From Hyunsoonleella ulvae (GTDB lineage: Bacteria > Bacteroidota > Bacteroidia > Flavobacteriales > Flavobacteriaceae): a DNA stretch of 64,000 bases. Each line of letters opens with the position of its first letter. Within the stretch, counting starts at the first letter, position 1. Shown here in pieces: positions 45,432-54,976 of the stretch. The translations under genes and the position numbers were made by a program. The stretch lies in contig NZ_JAEPJQ010000002.1 of the NCBI RefSeq assembly GCF_016827605.1, positions 248,001 to 312,000 of the forward strand. Reading direction: 5' to 3'. The notes below the pieces were generated by a model. The model made no database searches. It saw only the letters and a list, made by a program, of their open reading frames with translations, and had not been told where the DNA came from.

Positions 45432-46019
45432 TTATTGTATTTTTTTAAGAATTTGCTGGTGTATTTTGCGTACTTGAAGCCTTGTTTCTTGTATATTTTT
45501 GTTTGTAATTACAAAATCAGAGTGCTCTATTTTTTTACGATCACTCCACTGATTTTTCATTATAGCTTCAATTTTTTCTTTAGAAGTATTATCTCTTTTT
45601 AGCAAGCGTTCTATTCGTAATGATTTTGGTGCTGTTACAGTAATTACAAAATCACATTGGGTGTTGGCACCATTTTCAAATAAAATAGCTACCTCTTTTA
45701 TGATGTAAGGTGCTTTTTGCTTGACTACCCATTTTTTAAAATGACTCCCTACTTTAGGGTGTACAATGGCATTTATTTTTTCTAGATAACTCTTATCATT
45801 AAAAATGATATTTGCAATGTAAGGTCTGTTAAGCTTACCATCATTATAAGCCTTTTCTCCCAGAAGTGCAATGAGCTTGCGTTTGATAACCTTAGAACGA
45901 TTCATCAATTTTTTAGCTTCAATATCAGCTATATAAACAGGAATTCCTAGAGCATCAAACTCTTTAGCCACTGTGGTTTTACCACTACCTATACCGCCTG
46001 TTAAACCAACTACTATCAT
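45432..46019 (-). CDS. coaE: Dephospho-CoA kinase
   Basis: A 195-residue CoaE, the last enzyme of coenzyme A synthesis, which phosphorylates the ribose 3'-OH of dephospho-CoA. The P-loop G-L-T-G-G-I-G-S-G-K-T-T is at the N-terminus, with a D-A-L-G-I-P-V-Y-I-A-D segment, H-P-K-V at the CoA-binding region, and an R-L-L-K-R-D lid motif. Its ATG overlaps the upstream YbbR-gene stop by 4 bases (ATGA). It is the last gene of a three-gene operon. Confidence 0.96.
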   Translation of the reverse strand: MIVVGLTGGIGSGKTTVAKEFDALGIPVYIADIEAKKLMNRSKVIKRKLIALLGEKAYNDGKLNRPYIANIIFNDKSYLEKINAIVHPKVGSHFKKWVVKQKAPYIIKEVAILFENGANTQCDFVITVTAPKSLRIERLLKRDNTSKEKIEAIMKNQWSDRKKIEHSDFVITNKNIQETRLQVRKIHQQILKKIQ

Positions 46020-46981
46020 TTTATGATTATAAATTCTATTTGTTGTTGATTCAACTTTACATGTTTCACTTTTTCTGGTATTTTAACCAACTTAGGAATA
46101 AGAATAGATTGGTTCTCGCTCACATTATTAAAATCACAGCTTACTTTAAAATGGCTTGGTTTTATTTTATTAAAGTTATCTAAACTTGTATAATACGATA
46201 CTTTTACCTCTTTTGGAAAATATTTAATTGAAACACCTTGGGGTAAGTTGATAATTTTAACAGGAACTGTAAGTACTCCCTCTGTAAATTTTTCAACATT
46301 AGCAGTAAACTCAACCTCTTTAACCGAAAATTTTAAGTCTTTAGACGCATTAGGTAGCACTAGTTTTGTTGTTTGCGAAATATCTTCCTTTACTTGTTTA
46401 AGGGTTACTTTTTCTGCATCAATATGATTTATCTGTTTAACTATATTGTGAGGTCCTATTACAGTTACCGAATCTGGTATGGTTGTATAATGATCCAACA
46501 CATCAAACCCAGGCAAGAAAGAAATATCTGTTTCTATGTTAACTGGAACTTTCTTAATAAGGTTAGTATCATATTTAAAAACCAACGTGTCCGGATTAAT
46601 ACTTAATAACTTTACGTTATTTTGAAATGGCTTTTTTTCATTTAAATAAGATACAGATTTTGTGTAGACATAAGTACTCTGGTTCTTGTATACTTCATTC
46701 GAAAAATCTATACTCACATTTGGTGTACTAAAGTAGTATTTAAGCCAGTTAAAACCATGTGTTTTAAGTGTTACTGATAATTTTCGAGTTGAGTCTTTTA
46801 AAATAACTTCATTATCTGGCACGTTTATTTTTTTTATACCAAAGCTTAAGGTATTGGTATATTCCTTAGAGAGTTTAGTGAAAATTAGGATGATAAAAGC
46901 TGAAAACAGAAATAGCAAAAACACATTAAGTCTTTTATTCTTAATGGAAGTTAGTAGTTCTGTTTTTAACGTTTTTATCAT
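46016..46981 (-). CDS. YbbR-domain (CdaR-like) membrane protein
   Basis: A 321-residue protein with one N-terminal helix (about residues 19-36) and an extracytoplasmic part made of YbbR-type beta repeats (for example V-P-V-N-I-E-T-D and P-V-K-I-I-N-L-P-Q-G-V-S). In Firmicutes CdaR regulates the diadenylate cyclase CdaA; no cyclase gene is present here, so that role should not be assumed. It overlaps the glycosyltransferase stop and the coaE start by 4 bases each. Confidence 0.8.
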   Translation of the reverse strand: MIKTLKTELLTSIKNKRLNVFLLFLFSAFIILIFTKLSKEYTNTLSFGIKKINVPDNEVILKDSTRKLSVTLKTHGFNWLKYYFSTPNVSIDFSNEVYKNQSTYVYTKSVSYLNEKKPFQNNVKLLSINPDTLVFKYDTNLIKKVPVNIETDISFLPGFDVLDHYTTIPDSVTVIGPHNIVKQINHIDAEKVTLKQVKEDISQTTKLVLPNASKDLKFSVKEVEFTANVEKFTEGVLTVPVKIINLPQGVSIKYFPKEVKVSYYTSLDNFNKIKPSHFKVSCDFNNVSENQSILIPKLVKIPEKVKHVKLNQQQIEFIIIK

Positions 46982-47985
46982 TTTAACTTAAAAAATAGCT
47001 TTGGATAGTGTACTTCTGGATCTTTATTCAAAATATGAATAGCTATAGTGGATTCTAGAAAACCTAAACCATAACCAAAAAATTGTATACAAATTGCCCA
47101 TAATGCCATTATTGATACTTTTATACGCTTTGTGGTATAAATTGCTGCTATAAAAGCTATTATAAAGTATAATAGATACATAACTAAAAACCACCAAAAA
47201 CCTAAAATTGCTAGTATTATAGATATATCAAAACCTATAATAAAAATTGTAGGAAACCAATAGGTAATTTTTTTTGTTTGCGGGTGCCATTTATTTAAAA
47301 TAGGACGTACCAAGCCAAATTTACGAACTTGTTGTTTAAATTTACTCCAAGAAATACGGCGTTTATGATACACTACTGCTTCTGGAATTAGTTTTGTTTT
47401 AAATCCTAAATCCCATAAACGGATAGATAAATCTGGATCTTCCCCTGGATGGATTTGTCCAAAACCTAGCGATGCTTGAAATGCCTTTTTTGATAACCCC
47501 ATATTGAAGCTCCTGGGTTGAAATTTATCTACGGCATTTTTATTGCCCCGTATACCGCCAGTTGTGATAAAAGACGTCATCGCAAAATTTATAGCTTTTT
47601 GTAAATCGCTAAATGATTCATGAGCCGCATCGGGACCTCCAAAGCAATCTACATACTCAACCTTTAAGCTTTTGTCTACCTCATTCAAATAATTCTCAGG
47701 CAAAATAACATCACTGTCCAATATAATAAAATAGTTACCTTTTGCATGTTGCATACCATAGTTTCTAGAATCTCCCGGACCTGAGTTTTCTTTAAAAAAA
47801 TAAGCTATGTTTAGATCGTTTTTATAGGTTTCTAATATGTGCTCTGAAGTATTGGTAGAGCCATCTTCTACAATTACAATTTCATAGTCCAAATGGGTCG
47901 TCATGCTCTTAAAGCTCTTTAAGAGTTCATCTACCTCGTCTGGACGATTATACACTGGAATTATAAATGAGTACTGCAATTGCAT
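46978..47985 (-). CDS. Membrane-anchored family 2 glycosyltransferase
   Basis: A 335-residue GT2 enzyme with the N-terminal catalytic domain (F-I-I-P-V-Y-N-R-P-D-E, V-E-D-G-S-T and the metal motif L-D-S-D-V) and, from about residue 240, hydrophobic helices (F-I-I-G-F-D-I-S-I-I-L-A and W-F-L-V-M-Y-L-L-Y-F) that anchor it in the inner membrane. It likely transfers a sugar to a lipid carrier or lipid. It is the first gene of the operon with the YbbR and coaE genes, a grouping frequent in Bacteroidota. Confidence 0.87.
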   Translation of the reverse strand: MQLQYSFIIPVYNRPDEVDELLKSFKSMTTHLDYEIVIVEDGSTNTSEHILETYKNDLNIAYFFKENSGPGDSRNYGMQHAKGNYFIILDSDVILPENYLNEVDKSLKVEYVDCFGGPDAAHESFSDLQKAINFAMTSFITTGGIRGNKNAVDKFQPRSFNMGLSKKAFQASLGFGQIHPGEDPDLSIRLWDLGFKTKLIPEAVVYHKRRISWSKFKQQVRKFGLVRPILNKWHPQTKKITYWFPTIFIIGFDISIILAILGFWWFLVMYLLYFIIAFIAAIYTTKRIKVSIMALWAICIQFFGYGLGFLESTIAIHILNKDPEVHYPKLFFKLK

Positions 47986-48010
47986 AACACAAAAGTAATT
48001 ATTCCTAACA

Positions 48011-48045
48011 AAAAGACCTGACAGGTTTTAAAAACCTATCAGGTC
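48011..48045 (-). terminator. Terminator after fabI
   Basis: A 14-bp stem (48015-48028 with 48032-48045; one position pairs as U-G in the minus-strand RNA) with a 3-base loop is followed on the minus strand by TTTTTGTT. It ends the fabI transcript. Confidence 0.8.
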
Positions 48046-48069
48046 AATAAAGATTATATATTACGGTAT

Positions 48070-48888
48070 CTACTCTTCTCCCATAAAGGCACTCATCACT
48101 GCATCACTTACACCCATGTTACTGAAACCACCATCGTTGTATAAGTTCTGCAATGTTACACGTTTGGTTAAATCACTAAACAATGTAACGGTATAATTTG
48201 CACAATCTAAGGCTGTTGCATTACCTAATGGTGACATTTTTTCGGCATAGGAAATAAATCCATCAAACCCCTTTACACCACTACCTGCTGTTGTTGGTGT
48301 TGGCGATTGGGAAATGGTATTTACGCGTACTTTTTTATCTCTTCCAAAGAAGTACCCAAAGCTACGTGCTATGCTCTCTAAGTAAGCCTTATTATCTGCC
48401 ATATCGTTGTAATCTGGAAACACACGTTGAGCAGCCATATAGCTAAGCGCAACAATACTACCCCATTCGTTCATAGCATCTGCCTTATAAAGCGTTTGCA
48501 TCACTTTATGAAAAGACATAGCAGAAACATCTGTTCCTTTTTGTGTCCAACTATAATTTTGATCTGTATAGTGTTTGCCTTTTCTAACATTAATGGACAT
48601 CCCTATGGAGTGCAATACAAAATCTATTTTACCTCCTAAAACCTCCATCGACTTTTCTATCAAATTTTGCAAATCTTCTTCAGAAGTAGCATCAGCAGGG
48701 ATAATCTCAGAACCTGTTTTTTCTGCTAACTCGTTAATCTGCCCCATTCGCATTGCTACAGGCGCATTGGTTAGCACAAATTGCCCACCTTCTTCATGCA
48801 CTCTTTCTGCTGTTTTCCAAGCAATTGAATTAGCATCTAATGCTCCAAAAATGATTCCTTTTTTTCCTTTTAATAAATTATAAGCCAT
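48070..48888 (-). CDS. fabI: Enoyl-[acyl-carrier-protein] reductase FabI
   Basis: A 272-residue short-chain-dehydrogenase-type enoyl-ACP reductase that completes each round of fatty-acid elongation with NADH. The N-terminus L-K-G-K-K-G-I-I-F-G carries the nucleotide-binding region. The active-site pattern Y-x-A-A-x-R-V-x-P-x-Y-N-x-M-x-x-x-K is present (S-Y-M-A-A-Q to N-K-A-Y). The substrate-binding R-V-N-T-I-S-Q-S-P follows. It is a single-gene transcript with a terminator at 48011-48045; CAAAAGTA at 48929-48936 could be its -7 box. Confidence 0.95.
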   Translation of the reverse strand: MAYNLLKGKKGIIFGALDANSIAWKTAERVHEEGGQFVLTNAPVAMRMGQINELAEKTGSEIIPADATSEEDLQNLIEKSMEVLGGKIDFVLHSIGMSINVRKGKHYTDQNYSWTQKGTDVSAMSFHKVMQTLYKADAMNEWGSIVALSYMAAQRVFPDYNDMADNKAYLESIARSFGYFFGRDKKVRVNTISQSPTPTTAGSGVKGFDGFISYAEKMSPLGNATALDCANYTVTLFSDLTKRVTLQNLYNDGGFSNMGVSDAVMSAFMGEE

Positions 48889-48966
48889 AGTATTCGTCGG
48901 TTATCGTTTCTTATTAAATTTATGATGCCAAAAGTACTAACTTTCAACTTAAATTTGGAATGTTTT

Positions 48967-50619
48967 TTAATTAAGTAATTCTTTAGCATGCGCGATTGCC
49001 GAAGATGATAAATCCGTACCTCCCAACATTTGCGCTATTTCTACAATACGGTCGTCGTGATTTAATCTTACCAATTTTGTTTCTGTGGTATTGGCTACAT
49101 CTTCTTTATAAACTTTAAAATGGGAATGCCCCTTTGCTGCAATCTGTGGTAAATGCGTGATAGAAAACACCTGCATGTTTTTACTCATTTGCAGCATGAT
49201 ATCTGCCATTTTATTTGAAATTTCTCCTGAAACACCAGTATCAATTTCATCAAACATAATAGTTGGCAGTTGTGTATAGTTAGATAATATAAGTTTAATG
49301 GTTAGCATAATTCGGGATAATTCCCCTCCTGATGCTGCCTTTTTTAATTCATTGAAACTCCCACCTTTATTCGCTGAAAATAAAAACGACAAAGTATCCT
49401 TACCATTAGAAAGATAACTTTCTGTTGATGAAATTTCTATCTTAAATTGGGCATTGGGCATACCTAAATCAGAAAGTGTACTCTGCAATTGCTGCATTAA
49501 ACCTGAAATAGCTTTTTCTCTATTAGATCGAATTGTGTTTGCTATAGCATCAAGCTTTTCTGCAGATTTGGAAACGTCTGTAATTTTATGTTGAATCGTT
49601 TCATCTAAATTCTCAGTAACACCTACTTTTTCACTCAATACGTCCCTTATCTCAATGAGTTCAGAAATGGTTGCTACTTGATGCTTATCAAACAAACCGT
49701 TTAACTTACGTAGTTTGGCATCCACCATTTCCAAACGTATTGGATCTGCTTCAACAGCATCTTGCTCGGTGTCAATTTCTGAAAAAATATCATCAATTTC
49801 TATAAAACTACTATTTACCCTGTCGTATAAATGTTCATATTTTGAAGACAAATGGGATAGTTTTTGAAGACTACTTTTTAAATTAGTCATTGTTGAAATC
49901 ACGCCAATCTGCTCATCATTTAGTAATTGATAGGCTTCTGATAGATGTGTCTTAATATCTTCAATATTATTTAAAGTCTCATATTCTTCTTCTAAAGCTT
50001 CTAATTCCCCGTCAACCAAATTAGCTTCCACCAATTCATTGAGCAAAAACGAGTTATAATCGTGCTCTTTTATCGCTTCTGCCTTGAGGTTTTTAAGTGC
50101 TTCTAAATCTGTATTTAGTTTTTTATAATGTGATAACTCATTGATGTAGACATCAATATTATTTTGATTTTTAGCTAGTGCATCAATAACTTGAAACTGA
50201 AATTCGTTTTGTGTTAATTGTAGGGTTTCGTGCTGGCTATGAATATCTATTAAACGCTTACCCAGTAACTGTAGGCTATTTAAATTTACCGGAGAATCAT
50301 TAACAAAAGCTCTCGATTTTCCAGATGGCAAAATCTCTCTTCGTATGATAGTTTGTGTATCGTAATCTAAATCTTCGGCTTTGAACAAAGACTTTAAATT
50401 ATAATTTGAAATATTAAAAACGGCTTCAATGATACATTTAGTCTCTTTATCCTTTAAACTGCTCAAATCTGCACGCTTTCCTAAGATGAGAGACAAACCA
50501 CCCAACAAAATAGATTTTCCTGCTCCTGTTTCTCCTGTAATTATGGTAAACCCATCATTAAAATTAACTTGAAGTTGATCTATTAAAGCGTAATTTTTAA
50601 TGGTTAGCGATGTAAGCAT
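48967..50619 (-). CDS. recN: DNA repair protein RecN
   Basis: A 550-residue SMC-like ATPase of normal RecN length, used in double-strand-break repair. Walker A is G-E-T-G-A-G-K-S near residue 35, followed by S-L-I-L-G-K-R-A-D. Two coiled-coil arms span about residues 150-370. The C-terminal half has the signature A-S-G-G-E-L-S-R-I-M-L and Walker B M-F-D-E-I-D-T-G-V-S-G, and ends with H-L-P-Q-I-A-A-K-G-H. It is the last gene of the minus-strand group with bamD, rpoZ, coaBC and DUF4835, 56 bases after the DUF4835 stop. Confidence 0.96.
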   Translation of the reverse strand: MLTSLTIKNYALIDQLQVNFNDGFTIITGETGAGKSILLGGLSLILGKRADLSSLKDKETKCIIEAVFNISNYNLKSLFKAEDLDYDTQTIIRREILPSGKSRAFVNDSPVNLNSLQLLGKRLIDIHSQHETLQLTQNEFQFQVIDALAKNQNNIDVYINELSHYKKLNTDLEALKNLKAEAIKEHDYNSFLLNELVEANLVDGELEALEEEYETLNNIEDIKTHLSEAYQLLNDEQIGVISTMTNLKSSLQKLSHLSSKYEHLYDRVNSSFIEIDDIFSEIDTEQDAVEADPIRLEMVDAKLRKLNGLFDKHQVATISELIEIRDVLSEKVGVTENLDETIQHKITDVSKSAEKLDAIANTIRSNREKAISGLMQQLQSTLSDLGMPNAQFKIEISSTESYLSNGKDTLSFLFSANKGGSFNELKKAASGGELSRIMLTIKLILSNYTQLPTIMFDEIDTGVSGEISNKMADIMLQMSKNMQVFSITHLPQIAAKGHSHFKVYKEDVANTTETKLVRLNHDDRIVEIAQMLGGTDLSSSAIAHAKELLN

Positions 50620-50675
50620 ATTGTAAAAACAGCTAATTTGTAAGTTTCAATATATTCTAGCTTTCTATGGAATTA

Positions 50676-51563
50676 CTAAAATTTAATATTTCTCCATTTA
50701 CTAGAATGCATAGGTGCCACTTTCTGTAAAACATCCTTAAGATTTGCGATGTTTACTTGTGGACCATCTGTAAAAATTTGTTCTATTTCGTCTGATTTAG
50801 CATCAAAAAAAGTTCGTAATAAAAAGGAATTAGGACGCCTACTATTCATTGCCTTAAACTTAACCAAACTTGATGCTATTTGTTGCTTACCTTTTTTAGC
50901 GTCGTTGCTCATTTCGTCCAGTCCTAATCTGTGATAATCGTACACTACATTTCTAAATTCTTTGAATGTTGTGGACGATACATTATCAATAAGTATAAAC
51001 CTACTTTGTAATCCATCTTCTAACTTCCATCCCTTAAAATTTTCTTGTTGGGAATAGTTTAAAATGGTTTGTGCTTGTTTGTAATATTCCTGTCCGCCAT
51101 TTTGTTCATAAGAATCTGCGTCCAACGCCAAAATCATATACACATGAAATGCCAATACAGAGATTAAATTAGAGGTGTATTGGGTAGGGTTATAAATTAA
51201 GTTTTGAAACTCTAAATATCTAAACGTAAAATCTTTATCGTTGAAATTATAAATTGGAGAACTGTAAGACGATCCGTAAATAGGTCTGGAAGATTGTACT
51301 TGTAGTGTAGCTTGAAATGTTTCTCCACTGTATTGGGATACTATAATATTCATACTACAATTAATCAACTCTTGGGAAGCGTAAGTTCTATCAGTCCACT
51401 TAGTATTGTTTACAAACTCTGTGAGTTGCTTTTCTAAATTTTTAAAGATCTGTAAATTCTCATTACCAGTTTGCTGGGCATTAACAACAACGGTACAGTT
51501 AAGTTCTTGAGAAAAACTTATTGTACTAAAACTTAATAAAAGAATGATTAAAAAATTACGCAT
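50676..51563 (-). CDS. DUF4835 secreted protein
   Basis: About 295 residues from the ATG at 51563; an ATG 6 bases upstream is also in frame but adds only M-F before the signal peptide ([12 protein letters not shown], ending near S-F-S-Q). The protein matches the DUF4835 family of Bacteroidota (E-L-N-C-T-V-V-V-N early, A-L-D-A-D-S-Y-E in the middle, and a C-terminal M-H-S-S-K-W). The function is unknown. It overlaps the coaBC 3' end by 8 bases and precedes recN. Confidence 0.8.
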   Translation of the reverse strand: MRNFLIILLLSFSTISFSQELNCTVVVNAQQTGNENLQIFKNLEKQLTEFVNNTKWTDRTYASQELINCSMNIIVSQYSGETFQATLQVQSSRPIYGSSYSSPIYNFNDKDFTFRYLEFQNLIYNPTQYTSNLISVLAFHVYMILALDADSYEQNGGQEYYKQAQTILNYSQQENFKGWKLEDGLQSRFILIDNVSSTTFKEFRNVVYDYHRLGLDEMSNDAKKGKQQIASSLVKFKAMNSRRPNSFLLRTFFDAKSDEIEQIFTDGPQVNIANLKDVLQKVAPMHSSKWRNIKF

Positions 51564-52767
51564 AAACATGTTTTACAATTTCGTTTAATACATCTACTGC
51601 TACTTCAGCCTTAGATTTTAATTGAAACTCTGTTACATTATTTTTATTATCTATTAACGTAACTTTATTTGTATCTCCTTTAAAACCGGCACCCTTATCT
51701 TGTAACGAATTTAAAACAATTAAATTTAAATTTTTCTTTTTTAATTTCTGTTTTGCATTTTCCAACTCATTATTTGTTTCTAAGGCAAAACCAACTAAGA
51801 ATTGATGCGTTTTAATTTCCCCTAAAGATGCTAAAATATCCTTTGTGCGTTCCAGTTCTAAAGTTAGCGTATCTGCTTTCTTTTTAATCTTTTTTGTTGC
51901 AACTTCTTTAGGTTTAAAATCAGCTACTGCCGCCGAGAGTATCGCTACATTAATATCCTTAAAATATTTATGCGCTTCTTGGTACATCTCTTCTGCACTA
52001 ATAACTGGTAAAACATGAATTAAACTGTGGGATGTCTTTTGGTGTGTTGGTCCCGTAATTAAAACAACCTCAGCACCAAGGTTAGCCGCAGCTTTTGCTA
52101 AAGCAAATCCCATTTTTCCACTGGAATGGTTACCTATAAAACGTACAGGATCTATGGCTTCATATGTTGGTCCTGCTGTAATAAGTACTTTTTTTCCTTT
52201 AAGTGGAAGCTTTTCTAGAATATCATTTTCTATGAAAGTAACGATATCCTCTGGCTCAGCCATTCTACCCTCACCCACCAAGCCACTTGCTAATTCCCCA
52301 CTAGTTGCTGGAATCATAATATTACCAAACGCTTCTAACTTGTTAAAAGAATCTTTGGTGGACTGATGCTTGTACATATCCAAATCCATTGCTGGTGCAA
52401 AATACACAGGGCATTTGGCTGATAAATATGTGGCAAGTAATAAATTATCAGATGTACCATTTGCCATTTTGGATAGGGTATTTGCTGTTGCTGGTGCAAT
52501 AACAAATATATCTGCCCAAAGTCCTAAATCTACATGATTATTCCATACAGCATTATCATCTTCTTCGTTAGTAAACGATGAATATACTGGATTTTTGGAA
52601 AGTGTGGATAGTGTAAGTGGTGTTATAAAATCTTTGGAAGCGGGCGTCATTACCACTTTAACCTGTGCTCCTGATTTTATAAACAATCGCACAAGAGCAG
52701 CTGTTTTATAAGCGGCAATACCTGCTGTAATGCCTAACAGAATGTTCTTGCCGCTTAGTATACTCAT
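51556..52767 (-). CDS. coaBC: Bifunctional phosphopantothenoylcysteine decarboxylase / phosphopantothenate-cysteine ligase
   Basis: A 403-residue CoaBC. The N-terminal flavoprotein decarboxylase half (about 1-185) has [12 protein letters not shown]78 and P-A-T-A-N-T. The C-terminal ligase half has [21 protein letters not shown] and A-A-V-A-D-F-K-P. Two decarboxylase active-site positions differ from E. coli: P-A-M-N becomes P-A-M-D128, and the essential cysteine of A-C-G is serine (A160-S161-G162). These may be lineage-specific substitutions. It lies between rpoZ and DUF4835 in the operon and, with coaE at 45432-46019, accounts for three CoA steps in the window. Confidence 0.93.
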   Translation of the reverse strand: MSILSGKNILLGITAGIAAYKTAALVRLFIKSGAQVKVVMTPASKDFITPLTLSTLSKNPVYSSFTNEEDDNAVWNNHVDLGLWADIFVIAPATANTLSKMANGTSDNLLLATYLSAKCPVYFAPAMDLDMYKHQSTKDSFNKLEAFGNIMIPATSGELASGLVGEGRMAEPEDIVTFIENDILEKLPLKGKKVLITAGPTYEAIDPVRFIGNHSSGKMGFALAKAAANLGAEVVLITGPTHQKTSHSLIHVLPVISAEEMYQEAHKYFKDINVAILSAAVADFKPKEVATKKIKKKADTLTLELERTKDILASLGEIKTHQFLVGFALETNNELENAKQKLKKKNLNLIVLNSLQDKGAGFKGDTNKVTLIDNKNNVTEFQLKSKAEVAVDVLNEIVKHVYA

Positions 52768-52776
52768 AGATTGTGA

Positions 52777-53106
52777 TTACTGAGCGTCTTCCTCAGTATT
52801 TCTAAAATAAATTTTATCTGTAAGCCATTCTTGAACAGCTAATGCATGAGGCTTTGGTAATTTTTCATAAAATTTTGATACCTCAATTTGTTCTTTATTT
52901 TCAAAGATTTCCTCTAAACTATCATTATAAGTAGCAAACTCTTCCAACTTATCTATAAGTTCTTTTTTAATCTCTGTGTTAATTTGCTCTGCTCTTCTTG
53001 AAATGATAGAAATGGCCTCATAGATGTTCTCTGTTGGCTCATCTACTTGATTTCTATCATAAGTTACTGTGTTTACTGGAGCTGTGGTTTTCTTTAAATC
53101 CATCAT
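52777..53106 (-). CDS. rpoZ: RNA polymerase omega subunit (Bacteroidota type)
   Basis: A 109-residue protein (or 108 if the second of two adjacent ATGs is used) that matches the RpoZ-like omega subunit of Bacteroidota: N-I-Y-E-A-I-S-I-I-S-R-R-A-E-Q-I-N, a helical acidic middle and a C-terminal E-W-L. Omega stabilises the beta-prime subunit of RNA polymerase. It lies 6 bases after bamD and 9 before coaBC, an arrangement frequent in this phylum. Confidence 0.88.
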   Translation of the reverse strand: MMDLKKTTAPVNTVTYDRNQVDEPTENIYEAISIISRRAEQINTEIKKELIDKLEEFATYNDSLEEIFENKEQIEVSKFYEKLPKPHALAVQEWLTDKIYFRNTEEDAQ

Positions 53107-53112
53107 TATATA

Positions 53113-53943
53113 TTAACTTTTAGCACTGTATACTTCTAATTGTTCATTTATTGTTGCTGCCATTTCTTCTGCTTCTGCAATATATTTAGAAGCTGCATAG
53201 GCTTTCTTAAAGGCGTTAAAATACTCTTTTGCCTGTTCTAATCTATTTTTCTTTAAATTGACAATTCCTTCGGCTGTTCTTTTAAAATCCACACTGTTCA
53301 CAGCAAGTTTATATGCTGCATCTAATCTGTAAAATAACGCATCCTCTCGTAAAGTGGACCCTGGAAATTGAAAAATAAAATTATCGAATGATTTTATAGA
53401 TGCCTTAAAATCTGATATGTGATTGTATTGTTTAGCAATTTCAAATGCTTTCTTTTCGAGCTTAAAATCTAACTCTTTTACCAAAACATTAGCTTCTGAA
53501 ACATATTGGGAGTTTGGATAAACATTTATAAACTCTTGCAATTTCTCAATAGCGTCCTTAGTTTCCTTTTGGTCTTTAGAGTATCTAGGAGAGAGCATAT
53601 AATAACTTTTAGCACTTAAAAAGGCTGCTTCTTCTCTCTTTTCACTTTTTGGATAACTTGCAACAAAACGTTCAAATTGGTACCCTGAAACATAGTAATC
53701 CTTCATTTCAAAAAAAGATTTCGAGTACAAATACATTAATTTTTGGGCTTGAGGTTTTCCTTTGTATTTAGGAACTATTTGCGCAAAAATCCTATTGGCT
53801 TTCTCGTACTTACCTTCCTGAAAAAGAGAGTCTCCCATTTTAAATTTTAAAGCGACATCTTCAGATTTCAAAATCTTTTGATACTCGCTACAGGAACTTA
53901 AAATACAGGCTATTACTAATATGCTAAAAAGAGTAGTTCTCAT
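53113..53943 (-). CDS. bamD: Outer-membrane assembly lipoprotein BamD
   Basis: A 276-residue lipoprotein (lipid cysteine in I-L-S-S-C-S-E-Y) with TPR-like helical repeats, including F-Q-E-G-K-Y-E-K-A-N-R-I-F and Y-P-N-S-Q-Y-V-S-E-A. It is the BamD component that, with BamA, inserts beta-barrel proteins into the outer membrane. It is the first gene of the group with rpoZ, coaBC, DUF4835 and recN. TAATTTTG at 53968-53961 on the minus strand is a possible -7 box. Confidence 0.93.
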   Translation of the reverse strand: MRTTLFSILVIACILSSCSEYQKILKSEDVALKFKMGDSLFQEGKYEKANRIFAQIVPKYKGKPQAQKLMYLYSKSFFEMKDYYVSGYQFERFVASYPKSEKREEAAFLSAKSYYMLSPRYSKDQKETKDAIEKLQEFINVYPNSQYVSEANVLVKELDFKLEKKAFEIAKQYNHISDFKASIKSFDNFIFQFPGSTLREDALFYRLDAAYKLAVNSVDFKRTAEGIVNLKKNRLEQAKEYFNAFKKAYAASKYIAEAEEMAATINEQLEVYSAKS

Positions 53944-54051
53944 AGATTTTAAACAGAATGCAAAATTACATTTATTAAACGTAATTTAAAAATATTATTT
54001 CACGGCTAAAATAAATCTTCAAATACTGCAAGCACAAGGTTTAAGTTATAT

Positions 54052-54975
54052 TTAACTTTTAGTAGATTCAATGGCATCAAAAAGCTTGTGATCTAGCACC
54101 ATCTGTCCTTTTTCGTTGTAATGAAAGGTTTTTATAAATCTAAAATTAAGCTTAATATCTTTCAATAAATATGAGCACATTTGGTGTACCTCTTGATTAA
54201 AAGATTCGTCATAGTAGCTAACCATTACTATCAATTCTCCTTGTTGTTTGACAATATCATCATCAGAAAATCTAAACAAAGGGCTTTTTTCATCTATTTC
54301 ATGGACTATTGTCCATGTTGTTGGTAGGTAGTTTATGTTGTCCCTCTCTAATTCCAGAGTATAAAAATCGTTTACATATACCCCTTTTTTATTTTTCTTC
54401 GAAAGTGTAAGTGTAACCGTTACTTTTGGATGAATCATCGTGCTCTTTCTATCATTTTCAATTCTAAACATCAGTGCTCTATGCGCTTTAACATCATTTA
54501 ACACTAAATGCTTTGTAAACCTAATAGCTGCCTTTGGTTTAGAAAATCTTCCATAAAGCAAGCCTGTAGCAAATGCAAAAAACATCAATCCAATAAAAGC
54601 TTCAATCGAAGATACTATACCACTTGCCATTCCAGTTGGAGACATTGCTCCATAACCTAGAGTGGTGAAGGTTTGGGAAGAAAAAAAGAAGGCGTTAAAA
54701 AAATCCTGAAGCATACTCCCAGAAGCTACTGTAATTTCTTCAATTCCTATTAATAAATACAAAAAAGCAAAACATGTATTTGCAAAAATGTAAGAGACAA
54801 ATGAGAGACCAAAAAAAGCTCCCCAAGATATATTTATAAGATAGTTATAAGCTTCAGAAAATCGTTTTGATTTATTGAGGTGTACCACATTAAAAAATCC
54901 ATTATCATCAATTAACCGTCCTACATATTGCGCAGAAGATTTACCAATACCTGGATCTTTTATTTTCTTACCCAA
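54052..54975 (-). CDS. Inward-rectifier-type potassium channel (KirBac-like)
   Basis: A 307-residue channel subunit. It starts with TTG at 54975, 1 base after the dapA stop; no other in-frame start before residue 88 would preserve the channel. Two membrane helices (about 52-75 and 112-140) flank a pore loop with the filter T104-T-L-G-Y-G109 in place of the usual T-V/I-G-Y-G. The C-terminal half is the all-beta Kir cytoplasmic domain (including L-M-F-R-I-E-N-D and E-S-P-L-F-R-F-S-type segments). It is expected to form K+-selective tetramers. It is coupled to dapA, although no metabolic link is obvious. Confidence 0.88.
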   Translation of the reverse strand: MGKKIKDPGIGKSSAQYVGRLIDDNGFFNVVHLNKSKRFSEAYNYLINISWGAFFGLSFVSYIFANTCFAFLYLLIGIEEITVASGSMLQDFFNAFFFSSQTFTTLGYGAMSPTGMASGIVSSIEAFIGLMFFAFATGLLYGRFSKPKAAIRFTKHLVLNDVKAHRALMFRIENDRKSTMIHPKVTVTLTLSKKNKKGVYVNDFYTLELERDNINYLPTTWTIVHEIDEKSPLFRFSDDDIVKQQGELIVMVSYYDESFNQEVHQMCSYLLKDIKLNFRFIKTFHYNEKGQMVLDHKLFDAIESTKS

Positions 54976-54976
54976 A

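Noticed and set aside
48575-48883. 102-codon plus-strand ORF inside fabI
   Set aside because: It is a shadow of fabI in the opposite strand.
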